A stretch of DNA of 13,574 bases from an uncultured Acinetobacter sp. (lineage in GTDB: Bacteria > Cyanobacteriota > Vampirovibrionia > Gastranaerophilales > Gastranaerophilaceae): assembly GCA_946623365.1 (NCBI GenBank), contig CAMORE010000050.1, positions 1 to 13,574 on the forward strand, given 5' to 3'. This document shows, one piece after another, positions 1 through 8,002 of this stretch (the first letter of the stretch is position 1; every line of letters begins with the position of its first letter). The notes below the pieces were generated by a model. The model had not been told where the DNA came from. It worked only from the letters and a program-made list of their open reading frames with translations, and did no database searches. The position numbers and the translations under genes were made by a program.

Positions 1-1059
1 TGAATTGCAAATATTTGTTTGCGGTACATAGTCATATTCTTTCATTTCAACATCTGCTAATATTTTTGATCGCTTTTTTCTGAATAACATATCAATAAAA
101 GCTTCCAAACGTGTGATAAAACCTGCTTCACCCGTTTGTTCATCTATTGTTAGAACCAAAATCGGCTTTCCGAATTCTTTAGCTTTCCTTGTAATTCTGT
201 CAACCATTAATGAATCAGGACCGCATCCAAACGCATTAATTGATATTATACCGTCAATCTTATTGTCTTTTAGATAATGTCCGGCAGCGCCTGTCATTTC
301 ATGCTCGTTTGCCCAATACTTCTTTTGCCCCATTGTAGCAATACCTTCAGACATTTGTTCATCAGTTAACTGGAGTGATGTATAAACTTTCACATCCATT
401 TTTTCAAGCTTATCAAAAATCTTCATTGTTGCTCGTTCATCGTACATATTGTATCCATGAGATATTAATGCAACATTTATCGGTGCTTCTTTTTTCTTTT
501 CGGGTTCTTCAATAAATACTTTTCCGCTTAATGCGTAGTGCATAGCTTTTTTGTAACTCATTCCCGTTCTTGCCATAACAAGAAAATTGTTGTAAACCTT
601 CCATCCTTGTTTTGATGCTTTTTTTATTTCATCAAAATTTGTTATGCCAAAAGGCTTTACAGCTTCTTTCAAGAATTCATACAAACCTTGATTTTTCGCA
701 GATTTATCCAATGTAGGTTCTATAATATTTACATCTGCTCTGATAACATTTCTGACTAAATCCGGCAGTCCTCTTATTTTTGAACAATTATAAATTTTAG
801 GTGCAATAGATTGCAAAGACGGAACAAATATATTTTTAATTCCTTTGGATATCAGATTTAAAATGTGTCCCAAATATATCTTAATAGGAAGACAGGTCTC
901 CGTAACAACCAGAGCTGCACCATCAGACATAGTTTGTTTTGTCGTCGGATCAGACAGTACAATCTTTATGCCTAATGCTGTAAAGAAACCGTACCAAAAC
1001 GGATAGTTGTTATAAAATGACATTCCTCTCGGAATCCCTATTATCTTTTCATTTTCCAT
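1..1059 (-). CDS. Acyl-CoA dehydratase activase-related protein (DUF2229 type), 3' end outside window
   Basis: There are 353 codons from an ATG at 1059 to the window edge without a stop, so the C-terminus is missing. An AAGGGA Shine-Dalgarno lies about 10 bases upstream. Recognisable family motifs are ETCLPIK at residues 54-60 followed by GH at 64-65, FGCGPDS at 277-283, and DEQTGEAGFITRLEAF at 306-321. In known relatives this module accompanies or is fused behind the BcrAD/HgdC ATPase that activates 2-hydroxyacyl-CoA dehydratases of anaerobes. Cys56 and Cys279 sit in the conserved motifs and could bind an iron-sulfur cluster (inference). Here the module begins with its own start, with no ATPase domain ahead of it and unrelated divergent DNA upstream. 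Partner genes, if any, would lie beyond the left edge. Family assignment is firm; the reaction served is unknown. Confidence 0.85.
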   Translation of the reverse strand, partial: MENEKIIGIPRGMSFYNNYPFWYGFFTALGIKIVLSDPTTKQTMSDGAALVVTETCLPIKIYLGHILNLISKGIKNIFVPSLQSIAPKIYNCSKIRGLPDLVRNVIRADVNIIEPTLDKSAKNQGLYEFLKEAVKPFGITNFDEIKKASKQGWKVYNNFLVMARTGMSYKKAMHYALSGKVFIEEPEKKKEAPINVALISHGYNMYDERATMKIFDKLEKMDVKVYTSLQLTDEQMSEGIATMGQKKYWANEHEMTGAAGHYLKDNKIDGIISINAFGCGPDSLMVDRITRKAKEFGKPILVLTIDEQTGEAGFITRLEAFIDMLFRKKRSKILADVEMKEYDYVPQTNICNS

Positions 1060-1319
1060 AAGAAATTTTTCCCTTTATATTGTATCAATTAGATGGTACA
1101 CCAAAAAGTATTAAATGTCATGCAATCTTGTAGTATTGTAAACTTTGTTTTTTTTATTTAATGATGTAAAAAAAAACAAAAATTGCCAGAATTTTGAGAT
1201 ATTTCCGCAAACTTTTTTGACATAATGAAAATTTTTATTAAATCAAATAGTGGATATTTTCTATAAAGTATTAAAGTTAAAATAATTAACTCCGATTATT
1301 GTATTGAAAGGATTTTAAT
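1060..1319. other. Divergent intergenic region
   Basis: This AT-rich gap separates two divergent genes and should hold both promoters. On the + strand a perfect TTGACA lies at 1217-1222, but no good -10 follows at 16-18 bases; TTAAAT at 1238-1243 gives only a 15-base spacer. On the - strand a TACAAT -10-like box lies just upstream of the Shine-Dalgarno of the leftward gene, without a convincing -35. A 12-bp A/T-only inverted repeat (TTTG plus T-run at 1144-1155, complement at 1169-1180) is present. No gene is visible. Confidence 0.5.
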
Positions 1320-2027
1320 ATGTTCTCATCAATGCTTCAAAGTTTATTATCATCATCCGGACAAGCTAATGCAATGCAAAGAGCAATACAGATGAATAAT
1401 TATGTTAATAAGTATAATGATACCTGGGCACCTGTTGGGGTAAATGGGGTAAATGGGGTAAATGGGGTAAATGGCGTAAATGGCGGAATTAATGGTGCTG
1501 CTAAAGTAGCAGGAAAAGAAATAGAATCTTTTGATAAAGTTTTACAGAATAGCTCAACTGTTAAATTCGGTGATTTATTGACAAGACCCGTAAAAAAAGT
1601 TGATGCATCTATCTATACGGCACAGGCTCAAAATGCTGAAAAAATATCTCCCAGAGCAAAAATTAGTAATTTGGTTGCCAAAATATCAAAAAAACATGGT
1701 GTTGATGAAAAACTCGTAAATGCTGTTATTAAGCAAGAATCAGGATTCAATCCAAATGCGAAATCTAAAGTAGGAGCACTTGGGCTTATGCAATTGATGC
1801 CTTCGACGGCAAGAGGACTCGGGGTGACAAACCCTCTCGATCCTGAACAAAATGTAGAAGGCGGTGTTAAGTACCTCAAATCTATGCTAAACAGATATAA
1901 CGGTAATATTATTTTGGCGCTTGCGGCATATAATGCCGGTCCCGGTGCTGTTGATAAATATGATGGCGTTCCTCCCTACAAAGAAACCCAGAACTATGTT
2001 CGTTCAATTCTTTCTAATTATCTGTAA
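1320..2027 (+). CDS. SLT-family lytic transglycosylase with G-V-N tandem repeat
   Basis: The protein has 235 residues; the ATG follows GAAAGGA by about 7 bases. The C-terminal half (about 110-235) is a goose-type/SLT lysozyme fold that cleaves peptidoglycan glycan strands to anhydromuropeptides. Visible motifs are IKQESGFNP with catalytic Glu140, GALGLMQLMPSTA at about 152-164, and AAYNAGPGAV, ending in Y-V-R-S-I-L. The N-terminal half is low-complexity and contains five tandem G-V-N triplets (residues 40-54) encoded by a 9-bp repeat. No classical signal peptide is seen: the N-terminus is polar and Ser/Gln/Asn-rich without a hydrophobic core. How it reaches the wall is therefore unclear. Cell-wall remodelling, a secretion apparatus or a prophage remnant are all possible, but no phage or secretion genes lie nearby. 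It stands alone and converges on the next gene with a 3-base gap. Confidence 0.92.
   Translation: MFSSMLQSLLSSSGQANAMQRAIQMNNYVNKYNDTWAPVGVNGVNGVNGVNGVNGGINGAAKVAGKEIESFDKVLQNSSTVKFGDLLTRPVKKVDASIYTAQAQNAEKISPRAKISNLVAKISKKHGVDEKLVNAVIKQESGFNPNAKSKVGALGLMQLMPSTARGLGVTNPLDPEQNVEGGVKYLKSMLNRYNGNIILALAAYNAGPGAVDKYDGVPPYKETQNYVRSILSNYL
1437..1481 (+). repeat. In-frame 9-bp tandem repeat, 5 copies
   Basis: Four perfect copies of GGGGTAAAT (1437-1472) are followed by one with a single change, GGCGTAAAT (1473-1481). The unit is a multiple of three and in phase with the transglycosylase gene, each copy encoding Gly-Val-Asn. The identical third-position bases suggest recent expansion by slippage. Copy-number change would lengthen or shorten the linker without breaking the frame. 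Confidence 0.95.
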
Positions 2028-2030
2028 AAT

Positions 2031-2432
2031 TTAGCTATAATATTTGTTATCACGTTTTTTCTTGTTATCTACGGAATCTTGTTCTGCTTTCATTTGAATT
2101 GCCAGAAATAACTGTTTCCCGAGAGTCTCAGCTCCTTTTGTTATTTCCGTATTATTCTGCTGCAATTTATCAGTTTGTTTTGCCTTTTTCTTTGCTTGGA
2201 TTTTTTCCTGCTCAGATTTTGTAAGCGTTAAGAATTTAGTTGTAATTGAATTCTCTTTTTCCGCATCTTGTTTTTCGTGCTCATGCAAAATTTGTTTATC
2301 AAGAGCCTTGCTTCCGGTTGAACGAATTCCGTAAACTTTCCATAATTTTTCTATTATTCTCTGCCATTCACTGTCAGGAATTGATGTTACACTAAAAAAT
2401 GCACTATAATTCGTATTTACATTAATTGACAC
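2031..2432 (-). CDS. Hypothetical protein, GTG start
   Basis: This 133-residue protein is not recognised. The start is a GTG at 2432: an in-frame TAG lies 15 bases upstream, no in-frame ATG occurs near the N-terminus, and AGGGG sits 9 bases before the GTG. The N-terminal third (1-40) contains a W-Q-R-I-I-E-K-L-W-K-V-Y-G-I-R stretch, likely helical. The rest is rich in Lys, Gln and Glu and looks like a charged helix or coiled coil (about 45-125), ending in K-K-K-R-D-N-K-Y-Y-S. There is no signal peptide or membrane segment, so it is probably cytosolic. It is convergent with the transglycosylase gene (3-base gap) and separated from tig by a terminator, so it needs its own promoter. A real gene is likely from start context, codon continuity and lack of overlap, but function is unknown. 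Confidence 0.65.
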   Translation of the reverse strand: MSINVNTNYSAFFSVTSIPDSEWQRIIEKLWKVYGIRSTGSKALDKQILHEHEKQDAEKENSITTKFLTLTKSEQEKIQAKKKAKQTDKLQQNNTEITKGAETLGKQLFLAIQMKAEQDSVDNKKKRDNKYYS

Positions 2433-2596
2433 TTTTACACACCCCTAATCTTGGTTCTTATCTTTTATATCGGCAAAATTTTCAAAAACTTTAATCAAAA
2501 AATTATATTATTAAGAAATTGTTACAAAGTACGTAGTAAAAGTAATTGCTTAGTTCAATTAATAATAAATAATGTATACGGCGGTCAAAATTCTAT

Positions 2597-2637
2597 AAAA
2601 AAAGACTCCCGTTTTGTAATAGCGGGAGTCTTTTTTT
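2597..2637 (-). terminator. Strong intrinsic terminator below tig
   Basis: A perfect 15-bp inverted repeat (2597-2611 and 2623-2637) has a GC-rich core GACTCCCG/CGGGAGTC, an 11-base loop and runs of seven A and seven T on the outside. It begins 14 bases past the tig stop. The symmetric A/T tracts would let it work in both directions, but no + strand gene reads into it, so its job is ending tig transcripts. Confidence 0.93.
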
Positions 2638-2650
2638 ATATTAGTAAATA

Positions 2651-3943
2651 CTATTTTAAATTTACTTTATTATTATCTGCCAGAAATTTGGTAACCTTTT
2701 CATTTAACGCCTGTTGAGAAAGTGCATTAAATACCCCAGGAGTTTGAGCTAACTGCTTAACCATTGTAGCAGGATCAATTTGGTACATACGGCTAAGTTC
2801 TGTTAACTTTTCACTAAAATCTGCTTGAGAAATTTCTATATTTTCTTCTTTCGCAATCTTATCAATTACTAAAGAATTTTTAACTCTGATAGACGCATCT
2901 TCTTTGAGCTGCTTCATGATTTCATCATAACCTTGAGCTTCAACTGCTTGTTCCCATGTAAATCCTTGAGCTGAAAGTTTTTGTTTATATTCATTCACAA
3001 GCTGGTCAGTTTCTCTGTCTATCATAGACTGCTGAATATCAACTTTTGCATCATTTGTAACTTTTTCAAATACGGCTTTTTCCGAATTTACTCTGTCAAT
3101 ATCAGCTTTTTGAGTATCTAAATATTTTTGGATATCAGCTTTTAAATCGTCCACAGTTTTAAACGGACCAACCTTTTGAGCAAATTCATCATTAAGTTCC
3201 GGTAAAACCTTTGTTTTGATTTCATTTATTTTACATTTGAATGTAGCAGGTTGACCTGCAAGTTTCTTCTCATGATAAGTTTCAGGGAACTTGACTTCTA
3301 TATCAAATTCTTCTCCCAAAGGTCTGTCAGCTAATTGTTCTGCAAAACCCGGTATAAAGCTTGAATGAGCTAAATCCAGAGTGAAGTTTTTAGCATCGCC
3401 GTGTTCAATTTTTTCACCATTTGCAAAACCTTCAAAATCAAAAACAATAATGTCTGTATTAACAGTTTTTCTGTCAGTGACAATAACAGTTGATGCGTGT
3501 TGTTCCAACATTGAATTTAACGATTTTTCAAGAGCATCCTCCGGAGTTTTATATCCTTCTACATCAATAGTCAAACCTTTGTATTGTCCCAATGTTACTT
3601 CAGGTCTTAACTCAAGTTTAGCTGTGATTTTCAAATCTTCACCAACTTTATAATCATATGATTCAACATATGGTTGAGTTACCAAATCAAAATTATTTTC
3701 TTTAACTACATCAGAAAAAATCTTTGGAAGAGCAGATTCCAGAGCTTCGTGCTTGATTCTTTCTTCACCTATATTTTGTTCTACAATATTTCTTGGTGCT
3801 TTACCTTTTCTGAAGCCGGGTATGTTTACATACTGTGCTAATTTTTTAGCTGCATTGTTGTAATAAGTAACAGCATCTTTAGCAGGAATCTCAATATCGA
3901 CTTTAACGATATTATCTTGTTGTTTTTCAATAGTTGTGTTCAT
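2651..3943 (-). CDS. tig: Trigger factor, ribosome-associated chaperone and prolyl isomerase
   Basis: The protein has 430 residues, the usual length for trigger factor. The ATG at 3943 follows AGGGGA by about 6 bases. The N-terminal ribosome-binding domain carries the signature G-F-R-K-G-K-A-P-R (residues 43-51), which docks on ribosomal protein L23 near the tunnel exit. The FKBP-like prolyl isomerase domain spans about 155-245 (DFEGFANGE, F-I-P-G-F-A-E-Q-L, P-E-T-Y). The remainder (about 246-430) is the helical substrate-cradling domain. It acts in the cytosol on nascent chains. In many bacteria tig is followed by clpP and clpX; here it is followed directly by a strong terminator and is a single-gene unit. 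The promoter must lie in 3944-4177, but I could not pick a convincing -35/-10 pair. Confidence 0.97.
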   Translation of the reverse strand: MNTTIEKQQDNIVKVDIEIPAKDAVTYYNNAAKKLAQYVNIPGFRKGKAPRNIVEQNIGEERIKHEALESALPKIFSDVVKENNFDLVTQPYVESYDYKVGEDLKITAKLELRPEVTLGQYKGLTIDVEGYKTPEDALEKSLNSMLEQHASTVIVTDRKTVNTDIIVFDFEGFANGEKIEHGDAKNFTLDLAHSSFIPGFAEQLADRPLGEEFDIEVKFPETYHEKKLAGQPATFKCKINEIKTKVLPELNDEFAQKVGPFKTVDDLKADIQKYLDTQKADIDRVNSEKAVFEKVTNDAKVDIQQSMIDRETDQLVNEYKQKLSAQGFTWEQAVEAQGYDEIMKQLKEDASIRVKNSLVIDKIAKEENIEISQADFSEKLTELSRMYQIDPATMVKQLAQTPGVFNALSQQALNEKVTKFLADNNKVNLK

Positions 3944-4121
3944 ATATTTCCCCTTATTTATTTATGTTTAGCAATTTTAGAGTACTATAAACAGATTATT
4001 TATGCAAATTTTAATCAGAAAACTATATTTTATTAATAAAAAACGCATAAGTACTCTTGTTTTACAGTTTTTTCTTATCAACTTTTTTTATTACTATTTT
4101 TGTTATATTTATTCCAAACCT

Positions 4122-4153
4122 TTGCCAAAAATTGTGTTTTATTATATTATAAT
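4122..4153 (+). promoter_or_regulatory. Probable promoter of the five-gene cluster
   Basis: TTGCCA (4122-4127) and TATTAT (4145-4150) are separated by 17 bases. A perfect TATAAT overlaps at 4148-4153 with a 20-base spacer. It lies about 25 bases before the first start codon. The sequence match is good, but transcription is not shown. Confidence 0.6.
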
Positions 4154-4177
4154 ACATAGAATAGAGAGATAAATACG

Positions 4178-5851
4178 ATGACTTTGGAAAATTTTGTTTA
4201 TGAGTCAGTATCAGAACTTCTTGATGGCAAGTATGATGCAGTAAAACCAAGAATAGAAAAGCATAAAGACATATATCACGATGATACGGCAATATGTTTC
4301 AGTTTACTGTCATTGGGTGCTTTTTTAAAAAATGACTTTAATACGTTTTATCAATTTATGAATGATGCATCATTTTTAGTAGATCAGTCAACTGACCCTA
4401 TTACTAAGATATTTCATGAAATGGTATTGGGTTTTGTAAATTTTACAGAAAAGAATACTACTCTTTATTCGATTAATTATAACAAGGCTCGAAAGCTTTC
4501 AATCAAGTGTCAAAGGACAGATTTTTTTGAGAAATTAAATTCTATGTTGAAATGTCCGCCCATATCTCATTTTAGTATGGCCCATAATGGGCAATCAAAA
4601 GACCCTTTGCTTGCGCTTGTAAAAATAGGTCAAGCTGTAGCTGCCGAAAAAAATATTGATTTGCTTATTAAAACAATTGCAGAAGAAACAAAAACAGCTT
4701 TAAATGCTGATCGTTGTACTGTATATGTGTATGACAAAGAAACAGATGAATTATATTCGAAAGTCGCTACGGGGTTAGACGTTAAAGAGTTGAGAATTCC
4801 TGCTGACAAAGGACTCGCAGGTCATGTACTCAGAACAGGTGAAACAATAAATATTAAAGATGCATATAGTGATAAGAGATTTAATTCATCAGTTGATAAA
4901 GAAACCGGATACAGAACAAAAAATATGCTTTGTATGCCAATTAAGAATTTTAATCAGGAAATAATCGGTGTTTTTCAAGTTTTAAATAAATTTGATGAAT
5001 ATTTTACTCCTGATGATGAGGATTTGCTTGTAGCAATTGCGTCTAATGCGGGTATATCATTGGAGAATGCTCAGCTTTTTGAAAAGCAAAGAAAACTTTT
5101 AGAAGAGCAAAAAATAGTATTGGATAGCTTTATTGAAACTCTTGCTACATCTATTGATGCAAGAGATAAGATTACATCCGGTCATTCCAGCAGGGTAAAG
5201 ATGTATGCCGTCCTGATAGCAAACGAATTCGGCATGGAACAAAATGATTTATATATATTAGAAAAGGCAGCTGCTTTACACGATATAGGAAAAATAGGTA
5301 TAAGAGATGCAGTATTACAAAAAGAAGGAAAACTTACTCCGGAAGAATATAAACATATACAGCAGCATGTAGAAATAACTCATCATATTTTAGAAAAGAT
5401 ACATATGTCAAAGGATTTTCAACAGATAACAGAAATAGCGTGTTCTCATCATGAAAAGTTTGACGGTTCCGGATACTACAGACACTTAAAAGGGAATGAT
5501 ATACCTTTCGGCGGAAGAATTCTTGCCGTATCGGATGTATTTGATGCAATAACATCAAAGCGCCATTATCGTGACAAAATGCCTATTGATAAAGTAATTA
5601 ATATTATAAAAGACGGAGCAGGTTCTCATTTTGATCCTCTTGTAGTGGAAAAATTCCTTGCAATAAAACTTAGTGAAATTGTTAAAGTATTTTGTACCGA
5701 AAATTGCATGAAAATAGATAAAAATGATTATGAAACATTAGAGAAATATAATTTACTTGATTTATATTACTCAATCGTAAATAATTGTAGTAACAAGTTG
5801 TTACAAGTCTTTAATAAATACTATGTAGGTGTGGATTTAGAGCATGAATAA
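4178..5851 (+). CDS. GAF domain / HD-GYP phosphodiesterase-like signalling protein
   Basis: The protein has 557 residues and a weak Shine-Dalgarno (GAGAG about 9 bases before ATG). Residues 1-140 are helical and match no domain I know. A GAF ligand-binding domain follows (about 144-300) and keeps the cyclic-nucleotide GAF signature N-K-x-F-x3-D-E (N270, K271, F276, D280, E281). A charged helix (300-320) leads into an HD-GYP domain (about 320-500). Its metal-site residues are present: H336, H368-D369 (HDIGKIG), H397, H424-H425 (HHEKFDGSG) and D453. HD-GYP enzymes usually hydrolyse cyclic di-GMP or related dinucleotides. Two departures are GYY instead of GYP at 432-434 and Thr401 where Gly is usual. 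No membrane segment is seen, so it is cytosolic. It heads the cluster and overlaps the next gene by 8 bases. Confidence 0.9.
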   Translation: MTLENFVYESVSELLDGKYDAVKPRIEKHKDIYHDDTAICFSLLSLGAFLKNDFNTFYQFMNDASFLVDQSTDPITKIFHEMVLGFVNFTEKNTTLYSINYNKARKLSIKCQRTDFFEKLNSMLKCPPISHFSMAHNGQSKDPLLALVKIGQAVAAEKNIDLLIKTIAEETKTALNADRCTVYVYDKETDELYSKVATGLDVKELRIPADKGLAGHVLRTGETINIKDAYSDKRFNSSVDKETGYRTKNMLCMPIKNFNQEIIGVFQVLNKFDEYFTPDDEDLLVAIASNAGISLENAQLFEKQRKLLEEQKIVLDSFIETLATSIDARDKITSGHSSRVKMYAVLIANEFGMEQNDLYILEKAAALHDIGKIGIRDAVLQKEGKLTPEEYKHIQQHVEITHHILEKIHMSKDFQQITEIACSHHEKFDGSGYYRHLKGNDIPFGGRILAVSDVFDAITSKRHYRDKMPIDKVINIIKDGAGSHFDPLVVEKFLAIKLSEIVKVFCTENCMKIDKNDYETLEKYNLLDLYYSIVNNCSNKLLQVFNKYYVGVDLEHE

Positions 5852-7364
5852 AACAAATTTATTAATAGTTGTATCTTTAATGTTTACACTTATGCAATGC
5901 GTAAGTGCTGAAACTGCATTAAAACCGCTAAAGGCTAAAACTGAGACAACCGTAGCTAATATGGATATGGTAATCAAAGATAATTTTATAAAAGCAAAGT
6001 ATGCTTCGGCAGAAAACAGATTTATTCAAAGTAATGTAAAGGCTTCTTATGATGACTTTTACGATTTGATTCAAAAGGCTGACCATGACGACTATGTATT
6101 TTTATTATACGGAATAAAAATGGCTGAATACGGATTGTTTGATTTGTCCGATATCCTTATTGAACGACTTGATAATAATCATTTTACAGCATCATATGTA
6201 AAAGATATGCGTAAATATTACTATCCTTCATCTTTATTAAGTAAAAAAGATATTATAGGACTGGCAGATGCATATTCAAATATTGTATACAATAATATGG
6301 CTTTGGAAACGACTTCGGAACTGCTAAATTCTGTTAAGTATGAAGAAAGCGATTATAAAAACTTCTTAATCGCACTCGGATATTATAAATCAAATAACTT
6401 ACCCCTTGCTCTTAAATATATTGACAATGCGATAAAAGAAAATGATGTAAATATAAACTATTTGAGCTTAAAGGCAAAAATTCTAGCTGATTCGAAGAAA
6501 AATTCACAAGCATTAAAAGTGCTAAAACAAATTAAAAAAACACCGTTTTTAACAACTGATTTTCAGCAAAAGGTAAAAGCTACAGAGGAGTATGTTTTAT
6601 ATAAAACTTCAAAATCAGAAGCTTTAAAAGATTATCATCTTGCATACTATTATCATTTGCAAGATAAAAGTTTGCTTGCAACAAAAGTACTGCAGTCTGC
6701 AATTCTAACGGCAAAACGATACAGCTCTGATATATATTCTCTTCTGGGAAGAATTTATTATGAGAATGATGAACCTGTAAAAGCAAAGGATTTTGCATCA
6801 AGAGCATATAGAGAAGATAATAAAAATTATCTTGCTACTTTAACTCTGGCAGATGTTAATTATGATACAAGGAAGTATGAAGATTCTTTAATGTATTATA
6901 AAAAAGCGAAGAAACTAACAAAAGATATTGCACCCAAAGTTGGGATTGCAAAATCATACTTAGCATTGGAACAGTCTGATAAGGCAAAAAAGATATATGA
7001 AAAATTATTAAAAAATAACAAGATGAATGAGGATTTATTGGTAGAATCTTTAAAAGTCATACCCCATCGTGTTGATTACTATTTACCAAGAGTCGCTTCA
7101 GTCGATTTGACAAACAATGATATATGGCTTGGTTTAGCAAAGTATGCTATAAAAGACGGTAATTATAAAATGGCTGCTACATACTTAAATAACTCTTATT
7201 ATATTGACGAAAATAATTTTAAATATTATTATTATTTAAGTCTGGTGCTGCGTGCAAAAGGTGATAATGAGTTAGCTGATCGCTCTTTAATAAGATGTGC
7301 GGATATTAATGCGGATTATGAAGCGGCAATGAGGGCAGGGTATAGTGAGTATTACGGGAATTAA
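5844..7364 (+). CDS. Exported TPR-repeat protein
   Basis: The protein has 506 residues; its ATG lies inside the end of the GAF/HD-GYP gene (8-base overlap), implying translational coupling. The N-terminus has a Lys3, hydrophobic core L6-M17 and a V-S-A site at 20-22, a typical signal peptidase I signal. C19 is not in a good lipobox. After a helical N-terminal part (about 35-165) come tetratricopeptide-like helix pairs at roughly 173-235, 296-396 and 425-492. Typical TPR positions are visible, for example LLGRIYYENDEPVKAKDFA at 300-318. TPR arrays bind other proteins, so this is likely an extracytoplasmic scaffold. An envelope protein encoded between cytosolic regulators suggests it senses or carries out something outside the membrane, but the partner is unknown. 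The binding target cannot be read from sequence. Confidence 0.85.
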   Translation: MNKTNLLIVVSLMFTLMQCVSAETALKPLKAKTETTVANMDMVIKDNFIKAKYASAENRFIQSNVKASYDDFYDLIQKADHDDYVFLLYGIKMAEYGLFDLSDILIERLDNNHFTASYVKDMRKYYYPSSLLSKKDIIGLADAYSNIVYNNMALETTSELLNSVKYEESDYKNFLIALGYYKSNNLPLALKYIDNAIKENDVNINYLSLKAKILADSKKNSQALKVLKQIKKTPFLTTDFQQKVKATEEYVLYKTSKSEALKDYHLAYYYHLQDKSLLATKVLQSAILTAKRYSSDIYSLLGRIYYENDEPVKAKDFASRAYREDNKNYLATLTLADVNYDTRKYEDSLMYYKKAKKLTKDIAPKVGIAKSYLALEQSDKAKKIYEKLLKNNKMNEDLLVESLKVIPHRVDYYLPRVASVDLTNNDIWLGLAKYAIKDGNYKMAATYLNNSYYIDENNFKYYYYLSLVLRAKGDNELADRSLIRCADINADYEAAMRAGYSEYYGN

Positions 7365-8001
7365 TATTTTAATCATTGAAGATCACGAACTTACAAGATT
7401 TGGCTTAAAAACTGCATTTGAGTCTTGTGATTTTATTGACAATATTTATGAAGCTGAGTCGGCGGAAATTGGTATAAATATAGTTGAAAAAGAGTCCGTA
7501 AATCTTATAATCATGGATTTGGGACTACCCGGAATGAATGGCATTGAAGCAACTCAGAAAATTAAGGAATACAATAAAGAAATAAAAGTTGTTATATTAA
7601 CTTCACATAATGACGACCAAGAAGTCTTAAACAGTTTAAAAGCCGGTGCCAATGCATATTGCTCAAAAGAGATAAATCCGAAACGACTAATTCAAGTTGT
7701 GCAGTCAGTTTTAGATGGTGCTGCTTGGTTTGACCCGTCAATATCAAATATCGTATTGCAAGCTGCGACCAAGTCACAAGATTCCATAAAATCTTCTCCT
7801 GAAAAAGATTATGGTCTGACAGCCAGAGAAACTCAAATTTTAAAACTAATAACAGAAGGTTACAGCAATATAGAAATTGCAAAAGAGCTGTTTGTAAGTA
7901 TTAATACAACAAAAGCTCATGTTGCAAGTATATTACAAAAATTAGAAGTTGATGACAGGCTTCAAGCTGCATTAAAAGCGTTAAAAGAAAGATTGGTGTA
8001 G
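7345..8001 (+). CDS. NarL/FixJ-family response regulator
   Basis: The protein has 218 residues. I take the GTG at 7345 as start because GAGGGCAGGG lies just upstream and no early in-frame ATG exists; the gene overlaps the TPR gene by 20 bases. The receiver domain (about 6-125) has the acidic pair E12-D13, phospho-acceptor D58 (MDLGLPGMNG), T86 and K108. A linker leads to a LuxR-type helix-turn-helix (about 157-215) with LTARETQIL, NIEIAKELF and the recognition-helix region NTTKAHVASILQKL. Known relatives are phosphorylated by a histidine kinase, dimerise and bind promoter DNA. No kinase gene is present in this window. The next gene starts one base after its stop, so the two are almost certainly co-transcribed. 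Confidence 0.95.
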   Translation: MSITGINILIIEDHELTRFGLKTAFESCDFIDNIYEAESAEIGINIVEKESVNLIIMDLGLPGMNGIEATQKIKEYNKEIKVVILTSHNDDQEVLNSLKAGANAYCSKEINPKRLIQVVQSVLDGAAWFDPSISNIVLQAATKSQDSIKSSPEKDYGLTARETQILKLITEGYSNIEIAKELFVSINTTKAHVASILQKLEVDDRLQAALKALKERLV

Positions 8002-8002
8002 A

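Noticed and set aside
1144..1180. 12-bp A/T-only inverted repeat
   Set aside because: It has only one G-C pair, so it is a weak hairpin and unlikely to be a terminator; such runs arise easily in AT-rich gaps.
1437..1481. Tandem repeat as a CRISPR-like or regulatory array
   Set aside because: There are no spacers, the unit is 9 bases, and it is in frame within a coding region.
2433..2650. clpP/clpX following tig
   Set aside because: The space after tig holds only a terminator and noncoding DNA, and the next gene is unrelated.
2451..2717. Rightward 88-codon open frame between the unknown gene and tig
   Set aside because: It runs through the strong terminator and into the tig coding region, has no Shine-Dalgarno, and its translation looks like noncoding AT-rich sequence.
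4062..4292. Leftward 76-codon open frame across the cluster promoter
   Set aside because: It overlaps the start of the well-supported GAF/HD-GYP gene in antisense and has no family features.
5844..5913. TPR protein as a lipoprotein (Cys19)
   Set aside because: The residues before Cys (L-M-Q) do not fit a lipobox; V-S-A followed by Glu is a better signal peptidase I site.
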